Of a stretch of DNA of 64,000 nucleotides, positions 1 to 12,300 are shown one piece after another; within the stretch, counting starts at the first letter, position 1, and each line of letters starts with the position of its first letter. This DNA is from Ciona savignyi (Eukaryota; Chordata; Ascidiacea; Phlebobranchia; Cionidae). The translations under genes were made by a program, and so were the position numbers. The notes under the pieces are model-generated. The model worked only from the letters and a program-made list of their open reading frames with translations. It did not search any database and was not told the DNA's origin. Location: NCBI GenBank assembly GCA_000149265.1, contig CH003275.1, positions 524,641 through 588,640 on the forward strand, written 5' to 3'.

Positions 1-1890
1 CGTATAGGGAACTTTTATAACGCAGCAGCCAGTCTATGGTCACCTTCAATCTATGCAGAGACGAATGTCGATCAGACGATTTATCGGGTCGGGTTGTGCC
101 AACAAGTCGACGGCATTTCGCTTCCATTTCGCCGGTCGAGATTCTTCTGGAACTCGATCCTCTGTTTTCCGATCATCTTCTGACACAAATACTTAAGGCT
201 ACTTATCCATTGGCTAGTCTTTGATGTTCTCGTTAACTGTGAAGTTTAGTAATAGTGAAGCAGTGCTTCGTGAAATAAAGGTGTTGATTGAGCACCTTCT
301 AGCGGTTTTATTTGGAAAGGTTGACCCATGTACAAGGTGTATGGGCTCAAATTTTAAAGTAGAATTTTAAAGGGTTATGAATTTGAGTTGGCGATCCAAG
401 GTTTAATTTAATATTGTAAATCTAAGAGTTCTCATGTCAGGATTTTGATCAACACAACTTTTTTGTGAAGTCAGTTTGCAATAAAACACACAAACAATAC
501 TTGGTTGAACTCATCCTATAAATAACTGTGGTTTACCATCTCAGCAGGAAAACACAAAAAAGCGTTATAAATTGTGTTTGAAAATATCATTATAAGGTAG
601 ATGTGACCTACACTATAAACATCAAACTAAGAAAGTTTTACCCATTTAAGATGACATTAAGCACATTATAATGCAAACTGTTGTTCGTTTAACCGAGTGC
701 GTTGCGACGTGCAAAATATCTATACGTGCTTTATCACGTGTCGCATTACAATAATGTAATAACTTCCTTCAATTTCCTTCATAGACTGAGCACGTCCTCT
801 ACCACTGCTTGCAGCGTATATCATGGATTGCGCGTTTGTTTTGTTGATGCTAAAGTCATAACGCGAAATACCGAGCGTAATTTTCCACTCAATATTTGGT
901 GCGTTACAAAAGTTTTTTCCATTGTTTAGAATACCGACGATGGGTGCAAAATATTGGTCCCATAATTTACTGCTTTTAACTAAGCAACGGCTAGACGTAT
1001 AGGGAACTTTTATAACGCAGCAGCCAGTCTATGGTCACCTTCAATCTATGCAGAGACGAATGTCGATCAGACGATTTATCGGGTCGGGTTGTGCCAACAA
1101 GTCGACGGCATTTCGCTTTCATTTCGCCGGTCGAGATTCTTCTGGAACTCGATCCTCTGTTTTCCGATCATCTTCTGACACAAATACTTAAGGCTACTTA
1201 TCCATTGGCTAGTCTTTGATGTTCTCGTTAACTGTGAAGTTGACTAATAGTGAAGCAGTGCTTCGTGAAATAAAGGTGTTGATTGAGCACCTTCTAGCGG
1301 TTTTATTTGGAAAGGTTGACCCATGTACAAGGTGTATGGGCTCAAATTTTAAAGTAGAATTTTAAAGGGTTATGAATTTGAGTTGGAGATCCAAGGTTTA
1401 ATTTAATATTGTAAATCTAAGAGTTCTCATGTCAGGATTTTGATCAACACAACTTTTTTGTGAAGTCAGTTTGCAATAAAACACACAAACAATACTTGGT
1501 TGAACTCATCCTATAAATAACTGTGGTTTACCATCTCAGCAGGAAAACACAAAAAAGCGTTATAAATTGTGTTTGAAAATATCATTATAAGGTAGATGTG
1601 ACCTACACTATAAACATTAAACTAAGAAAGTTTTACCCATTTAAGATGACATTAAGCACATTATAATGCAAACTGTTGTTCGTTTAACCGAATGCGTTGC
1701 GACGTGCAAAATATCTATACGTGCTTTATCACGTGTCGCATTACAATAATGTAATAACTTCCTTCAATTTCCTTCATAGACTGAGCACGTCCTCTACCAC
1801 TGCTTGCAGCGTATATCATGGATTGCGCGTTTGTTTTGTTGATGCTAAAGTCATAACGCGAAATACCGAGCGTAATTTTCCACTCAATAT
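1..1890. repeat. Tandem direct duplication, about 895 bp, period 995 bp
   Basis: Bases 1-895 recur at 996-1890 with only scattered substitutions. The two copies are separated by about 100 bp of unrelated sequence (896-995). The first copy starts at or before the window edge, so the array may continue to the left. After base 1890 the second copy changes abruptly to unrelated sequence. Neither copy contains a convincing gene. The 62-residue open frames at 36 and 1031 are the same stretch read twice and have no recognisable domain or splice context. Near its 3' end each copy carries an 80-bp core (about 715-795 and 1710-1790) that also occurs at 5660-5740. Confidence 0.9.
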
Positions 1891-1990
1891 TAAGTTTTAC
1901 TTGTAATGCAACCTTAAGGCCGTTTAATTCTTTGTTTGTTTTATTGTAATACGTCACGAGCATGAACACGGGTACCAATATAGACACGTC

Positions 1991-3230
1991 GTGCTTGAAA
2001 AAAACTTCTAATTTAGACTGCGAAAATATTTAAGGCTTTCTGTGGTAAAATGATTTTTTCTAAATACATTTTTATAGAATCAGTTTAAGATGGTAATAAT
2101 ATTTGGCTGAACCCTCTTGAAACATCCTTTATTTATGTCGAAGAGGAGAACAGAGTTTAAAAAAACATAATTGTAAATATTATCTGCAGTAGACATAACC
2201 CAAAAAGTGATTCGTTTTGATGGAAACTTTTAAAATAAAACACGCCGACATAAGCGGAAATCTACAGTGCAATATGGCCTTTGCTGGTTGTCAGTAGATA
2301 TGTGTGTACTGTGACTGGATGAATGTACAAATTGTTTCAAAACTTAACTGAAAGATTGACGCATGTAATGGTTCTTTTATTCCCGTTCAAACCTAGTATT
2401 TTTTTTAGTTTATTCATTTCTCCCAGGTTAAAAAATGGCCAACATATCAAATCCTATATTTGTAAGATGTGATGATTATAATATTTACTATGGCGTTTAC
2501 AGCCTTTGAGTCAAATAAAAACGGGTTTTAACTAAAAGTTATATTGTTTAAATTAATATTGCACTCTTTATATATATGTACAATCAGTCCCTGTCAAAGC
2601 ATTTGTTCAATTTTAATGTTTTTTGTGTAACAACATATGCACGCCAGAGGACCTCCATGGCTTTTTTGCATAAACGAGTTGTTGTATATTAGATTAGTAT
2701 AAATCAATACCAACGTGGTTGTGGCGATCTTTCCAACAAATATATCCTTTAAACTGCTTTAAATTGGGTATGTATGATTAATTAACTAAGTATGTATGTT
2801 TATTAGCAAGGTGACTAGTGATAAAACAGTTCCAGATCTCGCGTGAAAATAAGTTTTAGTTTGTTCCACGGTGGTTGCATTTTAAAAAATCTTTGTGAAA
2901 GTGGTATTATACCTAAACCGAGATAACCTCAACAAGGTCTTGTTTATTGTTGTTGGTAGACCGCAAGATAATGGTAATTTAAAGCTCGTCTTCACGTAAT
3001 CTGGGAAACTGAAGTGAGACATATAGACGGCACAAGTGATTACTAAATTAAAACGACGGTGATAGAGCTGAAAACATTCGCTTTACACGAAGAAAGGTCC
3101 TTCTTTCTTTTTCTTCATCACAAATATTTCCTTTGAACGTACCGCGAAATTGACATCCTCTTCAAAGAAAATCTAATTTCCCGCCATCGTACATGGTTAA
3201 AAGAGAGCGAGACTGATAAGTTTTCATCAT
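1991..3230. other. AT-rich spacer without a recognised gene
   Basis: No exon with a supported frame, no clear terminal repeats and no RNA gene were seen here. The last 50 bases before the peptide gene at 3251 contain GATA-type motifs (TGATAAG near 3214, AGATAAAT near 3236) and a weak TTAAAAG near 3197. These could belong to its promoter, but nothing confirms that. Confidence 0.4.
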
Positions 3231-3250
3231 ACAAGAGATAAATCTACAAG

Positions 3251-3862
3251 ATGCAGTGCAAAGTTGTCTTTCTCCTCGTTCTTCTCGTGCAGCAATTGGC
3301 ACCATCCGATGCTGGAGTAGGCCTCGCGGTCGCCGCTGGATCAGCATTAGTTCCCCTTCTTATTTCAGGCGGTGCCCCACCCGGCCAAAGTCCTTGGTCA
3401 CCATGGAAGAAGTGGAACCAGAATGCACGCCACGAATTCAGCTTGGGTAAATTATTTACTGTGTTGTCTAGCTGATGCGTTAAATTTCATCGCCCCGGAC
3501 CTTTAATTCAAATGGTTTTGACACCGTTTAATAGAACTAACCTGTTGTGTACTGGGGCAAGAAACTTAGCGGACATCGCCTGAACCGAGTTGAATTTTGG
3601 TTGTACTTCTGATTTTTGTACTGCAGAAACGCCCAGATTATAGAAAACGCAAAAACGCTTGTAACCTGGCTGTGGAAGCGAGGTAGACGATTAACCTCGT
3701 GGTGGTTAACTCTCCTGCGTTTCCGCCAAATACTATACAACCATTCTTTTCTAGCACTTAGTCTATATTACAAGTATTACAGTAATCGTATACCAACGTT
3801 TTGTATTTACAGACAACATGCTGGAAATGGCCGCAATCCAATCTATCTTGGAAGATGAATAA
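3251..3862 (+). CDS. Small secreted peptide precursor, unrecognised family (2 exons)
   Basis: Exons 3251-3446 and 3813-3862 join in phase (GT at 3447, AG at 3811-3812) to give an 81-residue protein. Residues 1-21 are a textbook signal peptide: MQCK, a hydrophobic core of V, L and F, then a cleavage-like APSDA. The predicted mature part starts with a Gly/Ala/Val/Leu-rich hydrophobic stretch (GVGLAVAAGSALVPLLISGG). It continues with APPGQ, a tryptophan motif SPWSPWKKWNQ that fits the WxxWxxW pattern of C-mannosylated thrombospondin repeats, and an acidic tail ending ILEDE. The only cysteine lies in the signal peptide. Tandem AATAAA signals at 3909-3919 follow the stop by about 50 bases. I do not recognise the family. 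Its size and composition would fit an antimicrobial, hormone-like or matrix peptide, but no function can be assigned. Confidence 0.7.
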
Positions 3863-3908
3863 ACTGTTGCTTCCTAATTCCATTGCCTACCTATTCATTG
3901 GCAGAACC

Positions 3909-3919
3909 AATAAAATAAA
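3909..3919 (+). terminator. Overlapping polyadenylation signals of the secreted-peptide gene
   Basis: Two overlapping AATAAA hexamers occur here, 47 bases after the stop codon of the two-exon peptide gene. Their presence supports the second exon being real. Confidence 0.65.
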
Positions 3920-4008
3920 TGCAACAATAACTTCGTGTGTTTTAACTGATTCTTAGTTATTATGGGTGCCATTTAGAGAAATGGGACCCATATTGTTTTT
4001 GTCCGTTT

Positions 4009-4830
4009 TTTTACGTCAAACGCTTGACAGGCAGGGCTTGTGGCTCCGACATCTACCAGAAACGGCCAGGATTATAGTCCTATGTATAGTTGTAACTTTC
4101 TGAGTAGGTGCCGCTTTCAGCACGTGCCTTTATGAAAAACCGCAGTTTGCTTTGACGGGCTTCTAATATTCAGAGTTTGAAATGCCGTGTAATTGTCCAA
4201 CACATTTTAAATTTAATCTAAAATGGCGGCGGGAAACAAATGATGGCGGAAACGATAAGTCTTGTAAATAACTGCTTTTAAGAAACAATTTATGCACAAT
4301 TAAATGAACACAAATTTACCCAATTTAGGAATAAAAACAATATTTACCAAATTGTGACTGAGCAGGTACCAAAACACACCATATAGGCCTTAACCATCAC
4401 CGATAATTTCAAAACGTACTAACTAAATTTAGCAATGGACTGATTAACTTGCGCAAATAAAAACACAGTGAAAAACGAACGTTTATACTTTTAATGGTGG
4501 GAAGGGGAAATGCAATAGCAATCTTATTCCCTTGTGACATCGATATGACAATATACAATAATGATGGCGATCAATCTTAAAATAGTTGTATTGTTGTCGA
4601 ATTTTGTTTTAAGCAACCAATCGGAATTTTGTGCCACTTAGTCCATACTTTAAAAAACGCGTCCACAGATATGACTGTGCATCGGCACATTTGTTCACAC
4701 AAAAGTGCATAAAACCTTAAGGGCTTGTTTGGACTTTAATGCCACCTTGTGCTTCTAATAGCAAATAAAGGCGTTCAACCAATAATTCTCCCTATCTCTC
4801 CAATGCAAACTGACCTCACAAAATTGAGTG
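4009..4830. repeat. Dispersed repeat, shared with 8085-8420
   Basis: The left part (about 4009-4070, containing GGCTTGTGGCTCCGACATCT) and the right part (about 4765-4825, containing CTCCCTATCTCTCCAATGCA) recur in the same order and orientation at 8085-8165 and 8360-8415. The material between differs in length and sequence, so these are diverged or deleted copies of one interspersed element. No coding capacity was recognised. Confidence 0.65.
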
Positions 4831-5062
4831 TTATTTAAAATCTTGTCCAATTAAGTTAAATATTCTTGTGACGTTAGGTAATACGGTGCTTAAATTCACT
4901 CTGCCCTAGGGTTTACGTTACTTCGGTAAGGTGCAACTCGAAGGGCTAGGTCTGAGCTGCGGAATCGCATCACCCTGTGGTAGTGCGGTTAACCAGCGCT
5001 GCCTCCAGTATACCCACTGGGGGGCGTGAATTTAGGTTTCGGGATACCTTAAGCAATAGAAC

Positions 5063-5320
5063 CCCTCCCTACGTGGCTTGCACGCTGTGGAGAGATGCCT
5101 GCGAAGGGCGTCTCTTCCAGCACCCACATCCTAGGGATACCCAGCCCCCCTCCCTACGTGGCTTGCACGCTGTGCAGAGATGCCTGCGAAGGGCGTCTCT
5201 TCCAGCACCCACATCCTAGGGATACCCAGCCCCCCTCCCTACGTGGCTTGCACGCTGTGGAGAGATGCCTGCGAAAGGTGTCTCTTGCAGCAACCACATA
5301 CTAGGGAAACCTCCCCCAGT
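5063..5320. repeat. 85-bp tandem repeat, three copies
   Basis: A GC-richer unit containing CCTCCCTACGTGGCTTGCAC is repeated three times with an 85-bp period. The first two copies are nearly identical and the third has several changes. Overlapping open frames of about 80 residues here are by-products of the period and lack coding context. Confidence 0.85.
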
Positions 5321-5529
5321 GGATTAATTTCCACACTGCACGAGGGGATCGGCCTAAGGCCACCAACTCGCACTAAGTGCACAATTTTGCTTTTTTTGGC
5401 TAACCACCAAAAAAAATAAAAAAAATAAATAAAGTTTTGATATACAGTGCCATATTCTATATGTAAATGACGTGAGAGACACCCCTGATAACCCCATGAG
5501 TATAAGCAGCACGACGGCCAACTTGCAAC

Positions 5530-5742
5530 TGTTCGGCACCGGTTATGAGCTCGTGACGTATTACAATGAAACATACAAAGAATTAGGCCCGAGCACGTTC
5601 GCTCAATCTCGTTGTAGAAACGGCCTTGGTAAAGGACGTGCTCAGTCTATAAAGAAAGAGATCTATACGTGCTTTATCACGTGTCGCATTACAATAATGT
5701 AATAACTTCCCCCCAACTTTCTTTATAGACTCATACAATACA
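5530..5742. repeat. Fold-back repeat with inverted core
   Basis: A perfect 15-bp inverted repeat (AGTCTATAAAGAAAG at 5644-5658 and its complement at 5717-5731) encloses a 58-base core. The core matches the one at 715-795 and 1710-1790. Flanking sequence at 5540-5640 matches the reverse complement of parts of 1780-1970. Relative to that flank, the core lies in the opposite orientation. The core holds two smaller inverted repeats, ACGTG...CACGT and ATTAC...GTAAT. Confidence 0.7.
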
Positions 5743-6013
5743 ATAGATAAATCTACAAGATGCAGTGCAAAGTTGTCTTTCTTCTCGTTCTTCTCGTGCA
5801 GCAATTGGCACCATCCGAGGCTGGAGTAGGCCTCGCGGTCGCCGCTGGATCAGCTTTACTTCCCCTTATTATTTCAGGCGGTGCCCCACCCGGCCAAAGA
5901 TCCTTGGTCACCATGGAAGAAGTGGAACCAGAATGCACGCCACGAATTCAGCTTGGGTAAATTATTTACTGTGTTGTCTGGCTGGTGCGTTAAATTTCAT
6001 CGCCCCGGACCTT
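5743..6013 (+). pseudogene. Truncated, frameshifted copy of the secreted-peptide gene
   Basis: About 270 bases match 3233-3505, covering the last 18 bases before the ATG, exon 1 and the first 60 bases of the intron. The signal-peptide region is intact (ATG at 5760, one conservative change D to E). One extra A after the CCCGGCCAAAG stretch shifts the frame, so the W-rich segment is lost and translation stops at 5960. The second exon and its polyadenylation signals are absent, and the promoter side is replaced by the fold-back repeat. It is most simply a dead partial duplicate. A 66-residue product with the same signal peptide could still be made if it is transcribed. Confidence 0.8.
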
Positions 6014-6909
6014 GGTCGGGACAACACTGCGTTGAAAAAAATGGTCGGGACAACCACTGCGTTCGCTTGTTTGGACTGTATTCCGCTTGCGCAGTGGTGT
6101 TGAAAAAAAATTAACAAAAAAATTTTGCCGGCGAGTTGCCGCTTAACAAGGTCTAACCATAACCCTTTTATTTCGCTCGTTTAACTTTAAAACCACGAAG
6201 AATATGTAGGGATTCAGGTATTGTTTGGGACTTGAGTATGACTGGCACTAAATATGACCTGAGGGTCCGTAGCTATTTAGAGACAGAAATTGACCCCACC
6301 AAATTCGAAATTCGTCACGGAAGGTTGATTTTATTCTTGATTACACTCTAGCATAGTATAATATACAAAGCTGGAGAATAATTCGTATTTACAAGTGATG
6401 GCAAGGTATACACAGTTGTTGGCTAATGGCCACGTTAAAACGGTTGTTTTGCAGTATTAAATTGTTTTTGCCCTTTACTCGTTGAGCGGTAAATATTCAG
6501 AAATACGGTTTCAAGATTCAACGATAAAATTACTGCTTCAATATTCAATATTACAATGTTACTAAAGCTCTAAGGCTAAAGTGATAATAGATAATAAGTT
6601 TAAGCCACAAAGCTTTTAACAGTTCAACCTCCCACCAAAAAAAGACCGTTTACCATCCTCAAAATAAGAAAATAATCGGACTTGGGTTCCAAGCGTGTGG
6701 GCTTATTTAATTGTTCAACTGTACGCTTATTTAACTATTCGTTTTTTTGGTTTTAGGTATGTGGTCTTATTAAATAAAACAAGAATAACGGCCAAATATT
6801 GCATACAGTTCACATTAATCTTAAAACACAATGCAAAATGTAATCGGTTCCCCGCAGAAGTTACCAGGCATATTTTTCAGAACTAAAACTAAAAATTGAT
6901 CTTTTACCC

Positions 6910-6953
<44 letters not shown>

Positions 6954-8084
6954 TGAACTATCGTTGGTATATTGATTTTTTAATTGTGTTTTGATATCTC
7001 AATGAAATCAATGTCGCATACGTAAGGGTCAATTGGTGGATTTGTGAAACAAGTCTTGCGCTATATGACGGTATAAACCTATCGGGGTGCCGCCCAGAAG
7101 CCATAAAGAATTGTATGCAACAAAAATTTATTCAAAGGTAAAGTTTTTTACTTCTTTACTTTAAAGATATAATGGGAATCCTCACAAAACTAGTACTAGT
7201 TCCACCAACTTTTACCCGGGGGTCTTACTGCGATGCATGTCATGTCAGACACGTATAGCTGAGTCTTACGTACATAGATATTGTATTTCTGTATTGCGAG
7301 TTTCAAATTAGTAAGTCCATTAACAAAACATCTTACAATAGATTTAATACTTTTATATATAATTGGCTATGAGGCTGTTCCGCCAATCTTAGATTTTTGA
7401 AGAAAATAGTTACTAATGCCAATTAAAAATTTAATAAATTGGTACATTTTTACTCATACCGTATGTTCGTATGTTAAATGCAAACAAATTACTGTTAATT
7501 TTGATAATTTTTTAGCTGAAACTTTAAAAAAAACTCTTACATCTATAGTGACAGTAAACATATTATCTACTCATCACAACCAGCAAAGATCATATTACAG
7601 AGTAGAGTTCCGCTTATACGTCATAACAAATCACTTCTTGTGTCACGTCTACTGCGAATAATATTAAAAGGTACCCTTTAAAATTCTGTTCTTTGTTGCC
7701 AGATAATTTTTAGACTGTTTTACACATCCAAATAAACGAAATGGTAGTTAACCTTTATTTAAAATGTTACTGCGGCGAAATGCGTCGGGTTCTGGTTGGA
7801 TTTAAAACTTTACCACTTGGGTATGCTTATGCATGTATCATGGCAATTATATAACCCGGCCAAGAAATAGAAGCAATGCATGCTGTGTGGTGAATCGATG
7901 ATTTTATCAAGATTTTAATAATTTTCTTGATAAACTGTGTATGTATGACCGATGGCGCTTTTAAAAACAGACTAAAATTTTCTATACAAAACTAAATATT
8001 ACCTGACAATATATACCAAAAGATGTAACTCGATAGGACATTTTCTTTCTTATTATATAGGCGCAAAATGCCTGATCTTTAATT
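6014..8084. other. Non-coding spacer with a TA microsatellite
   Basis: Bases 6915-6949 are an uninterrupted (TA)n run. Near 6010-6090 a GGTCGGGACAAC segment is repeated and is followed by an inverted partner (CGCAGTGGTGTTG). Nothing else with gene-like structure was seen. Confidence 0.5.
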
Positions 8085-8420
8085 TTCGTAAATGACAATA
8101 AATAGAGATTTTCCGGAACGCTTGAGAGGTATGGCTTGTGGCGCCGACATCTATACCAGAAGGGGTAATGGAATCGTAATGAAACGCAGTCATTTGTTAG
8201 ACAATATGTAAAAACGTAATTTTGGGTGATAGATCCAGAGGAATACACCTGGGGCGTTAAAAATTAAAACGGTATTTTTTTAAATAATAGCTTTTTGGGC
8301 ATAAAGCTTGAATCTCTGCTCTAATGTTTTTCAGATTTATGTGAATGTAAGTAATATGGGAGGCGTTCAACGAATTATTCTCCCTATCTCTCCAATGCAA
8401 ACTGACCTCACAAAAACAGC
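8085..8420. repeat. Second copy of the dispersed repeat at 4009-4830
   Basis: This copy has the same end segments as 4009-4830, in the same order but closer together (335 bp). Internal sequence differs. No coding region was recognised. Confidence 0.6.
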
Positions 8421-8899
8421 TGTCACTTAAAATGCTCACCTAGAAAGTCTTATTTTATTTTTAAAATTTAAAATTGAAGCTTGGATCTGCAACCTAAACT
8501 CAAAATCAAAACCCTTTCAAAATTTTACTTACAAATTTTGAGCCCATACCCCTTCGTACATCGGCAACTTTTTTTTAAGAAAACTGCCAGCAGATGCAAA
8601 ATCAACACCATTATTTAAAAAGGCACTGCTCCGCCATTAAAAAATGCACAGCTAATAAACAAGAACACCGGCGCGCAGCCTCGCACATGCTGCTTTCAAC
8701 CAAAAAAATGGGGAATCACCACAATTGTTACTCAGAAAAACACTCGTTTAAAAAAATAACTAATGGAGGGCATTACTTTCCACATCCTGTCCAATATTTA
8801 GGTCTTAATTGGTTAAAAGTCATATAAAGCCACTGATTTAACACTTCACCAATTGGTAAATATTTTTTTTATTCTAAAAATTTTGGTAAATTAATGATG

Positions 8900-9060
8900 A
8901 TTTATTTAACTATATCCCGTCTTAGGGACTTTTTCACCCGACTAAGTTTCGAACCCCCAATGGGCTTGTTATCAAGGCCATTTTTCTATAGAATTGTTAT
9001 ATGTATCGGTCGCGTTAACCAATCGAACACACCATCGCACACGTCTAAGAGACTTACTTA
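8900..9060. repeat. Partial diverged copy of the 510-bp repeat found at 42.7 and 45.1 kb
   Basis: The stretch containing ATGGGCTTGTTATCAAGGCC and TATGTATCGGTCGCGTTAA matches the middle of the near-identical elements at 42725-43230 and 45130-45640. Only the middle part is present and it is clearly older. Confidence 0.5.
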
Positions 9061-9344
9061 TCAAATGGTCCCAAATAAATGTTTCTTTATATAAGATTTC
9101 TATGCTGTTTCGTGCGGCAATGCTTCAGTGATTAATTTGCTGCAATTTATTTTTTTGACTGAATTTGTTTTTCAGTTTTGGTTTTACAATATTCACAATT
9201 CACATGACAATATTTAGCATTTTGCTTAAAAACACGTTAAACATGGCGTACAAATGACAACATTGCTTTAAATTGTTAGAGAAAGAAACTTCTCAAACCA
9301 TATCGTATCCCGATTTACTAAAAAGTAAAGAAAACCAGTTCATA

Positions 9345-12300
9345 ATGGCTGGTTATGCGACAACAGACGCAGCAATGTTCGATCAAAGTAAGTTTATCTT
9401 ATCTTTTTTATTTCAAGAGGTGTAAAATTTGCATTATTATTAGCCTTCAAATATACACGAATATATTCTAGAGCATAAAACTATGTTTTTCACACTATTT
9501 GTGTTATGCTCTTTTTTATATTGTTGTGTTTTTTCTGAAACTATATAGTAGTAATTGGTGTTTATTTTATTAAATTGCAAATGTTTAATAAAATACAAAA
9601 AAATAATTATTTACCAACCCAGCTTAGAGGCCATAAGTTAAAACATTTTTTAAGTAATGCTAGCCCCTTATCTACAAATTTTATATTTATTCCCCTAATG
9701 TTTGCATATTGGTGGACAATGTCCATTGAATGGTATAAGGCATAAAGCTCTCTTTTAACATATGTAGAAAGGGTACCAGTATATAATTATATTGTTTGCA
9801 TTTTTAGTTTAATAGTTTAGTACCGGTATTAACTAGATTTAGAAAAATTATCTGGTATTTAGCCGATATTAAAAGTATGGCTAAAGTTATGGTGATCTTG
9901 CGGGTTCGCAACATGAAAACGGGGTTTATAATCAGGTTAAAACTTATAAGTTTCTTTATTTCAATGTCAGTCATTACGCCTATTTAAAATATGGTATTCA
10001 GAGAATACTTCCTTAGATGCTTTTATATCACATGGTACAGACTTGAAGCACGGCAAACTTTTATCTTAAATGAGTAACAAACCTCTTTTTTTAATACATG
10101 GTTATCTTAGATTGGTGGTAACAAGTCATATTGCGTAGATGCAATTTATAGCCATAGTAAGTGTATTGGTAATCTACAATGGTTGTAATTACAAAATGGA
10201 TTTAATACCTATAAACCCAAGCTCACTCAGATATTTATTTAGATTATTGAGTCATCTAAAACTATGAATTGTGCAGTAAACAGCGCACTGGTTGGGGAAC
10301 TACCCTCATTTGGGATTGCCAAGGAATCCAAATTCCAACATTTGATGCAACGAAACGTGCAACAACCTGACAACATGATGACTGGTGGTGAGAATAAGTT
10401 CGACACATCACTCTCTGTCGATGCCACTGCTTTCCAGCCAACACCAGGTTTGTAAAATATTTTAAGAGAAGTTCTACTTTACAGCTTGCACTTTGCACCA
10501 TCAACCTAAAGGTTTTTGGCTTAAAACTAGCAACCAGTACTTTACCGTGTCTTTGGGTAAACCATTTTTCAAATGATAATTAGGGCCAGTGAGATTTGTT
10601 AAATTAAACAAAAAAACGATAGCTCTCCCTTTTCAACATAATGTAATAGCTTTGAACCCAACATTAGGCCAAAGTTAATCTGTCAATTACTTGTGTGATA
10701 ATGAACCGCGTTTTCCCATTCGCGCGATAAAACATGAATTGCAAAGAAAATGAATTCTTTAATTTTTCAGCCTTTGTTTAAAACAAATTTAAAAATTAAG
10801 ATAAAGCGGCACATAAAAGAGATGAAATATACTAGAGTAGATTTACAAAAAAACATTACAGCAGTGAGTTCTTACTCGAATGTCCTCAATTCATTTGAAT
10901 CTTTGGATCTTTCACAACGTAAGTTTTCTCTTCTTCTTTCTTAACGTGCAGTACAGATTGTAACTGTCAAATTGCAAATAATTCTAAAGTTGGTCTGAGG
11001 GGTTTGTTTATATAAAACGTCAAAAACGCACACTTCAAACAAGTAACTCTTAATATATAGAATGTTATATAGTAGTGATTGCGCACATTATTGTGAGTAG
11101 AGTTTTCTGCAAAAATATAATAAGTAAAGGTACATGTTAGCATTTTCAGAATGGCCTAAAAGAATATAACACAATAAATCACAAATCACTTTTATTAGTT
11201 TAAGGCAATTCATTTACATTTACTAACAATAATTGGCAATTATTTCAAAATTAATAAGCAAACAGCATTAAAACTTTCAATTGTCCCATTGACACACATT
11301 ACGAACAGTACTGTTAAAACATGCAATTAATATCAGTAGTACTAGACACTGGGTTTATAGGATAATTGCATAGTCCTACCCAACATTAACGATTAAAAAA
11401 ATGTATTGATCATTGTGCATTTGGTCAAAACTAGGGGACCAAGCTTTCCAGGTAGGAGACCAAGGGTTATGAAGATCATGTGGAAACCATGTGTTTTGAT
11501 AATATATTATTTATATAATAGCAGAGAATTGACAAGTAATCAGTAAAACAGCCAGAAGGTCAACAATCGAATTTTGCATTATTCCGGTCACTGTGCAACA
11601 TCATTTTTACAGTCCCACTAAGGGTTTTAAAACTATAAGTTATCATTTTTTAATAAAAGCACCTTAGTCAACCTAAAATGTTGAAAACATCTGAAATCTT
11701 GTTATCCCCAGAACCCAGTTGGAACAACCCCCCACCCCCCGGCATTCCAAATGTCCCGTTACCCCAACCCTCACTTGGGCAACCAAACCCTGCCGCTCGT
11801 GAATTCGTTCCCCGCAACATGTCCGCACCCAACCTCACCCACGCCCAGCAAAATGGGGGTTTCCCCGAGTTTATCCCCAATCGAAGCGGAAGAGCTCTTA
11901 ACGGAATGCAGCAAGTTAGTGTTGTTTGTAACTATTATAACCCATGTTAATATATACAATACCAGACAACCTATGTTAATACCTAAACTACCAGACAACA
12001 CATGTTGATATAAACAATGTCAGACAATCCATGGATGTTAAAATGTACAATACCAGACAACCCATGTAATACCTAAAATACCAGAAAACACGTGTTGATA
12101 TAAACAATGCCAGACAACCCAAGTTAATATACGTAAAAAACACACAGACCATATGATATTGATATATACAATACCAGACAACCCATGTTACTATATACAA
12201 TACCAGACAACCTATGTTACTATATACATTATCTGACAAACCCCACTTTCGCAGCAGACTCCATTCGTCAGCCAGCAGAGCAATCCATTCCTACCAAGTG

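Noticed and set aside
5063-5320. Overlapping frames of about 70-80 residues in the 85-bp repeat
   Set aside because: They shift frame with each 85-bp unit and show no conserved coding pattern.
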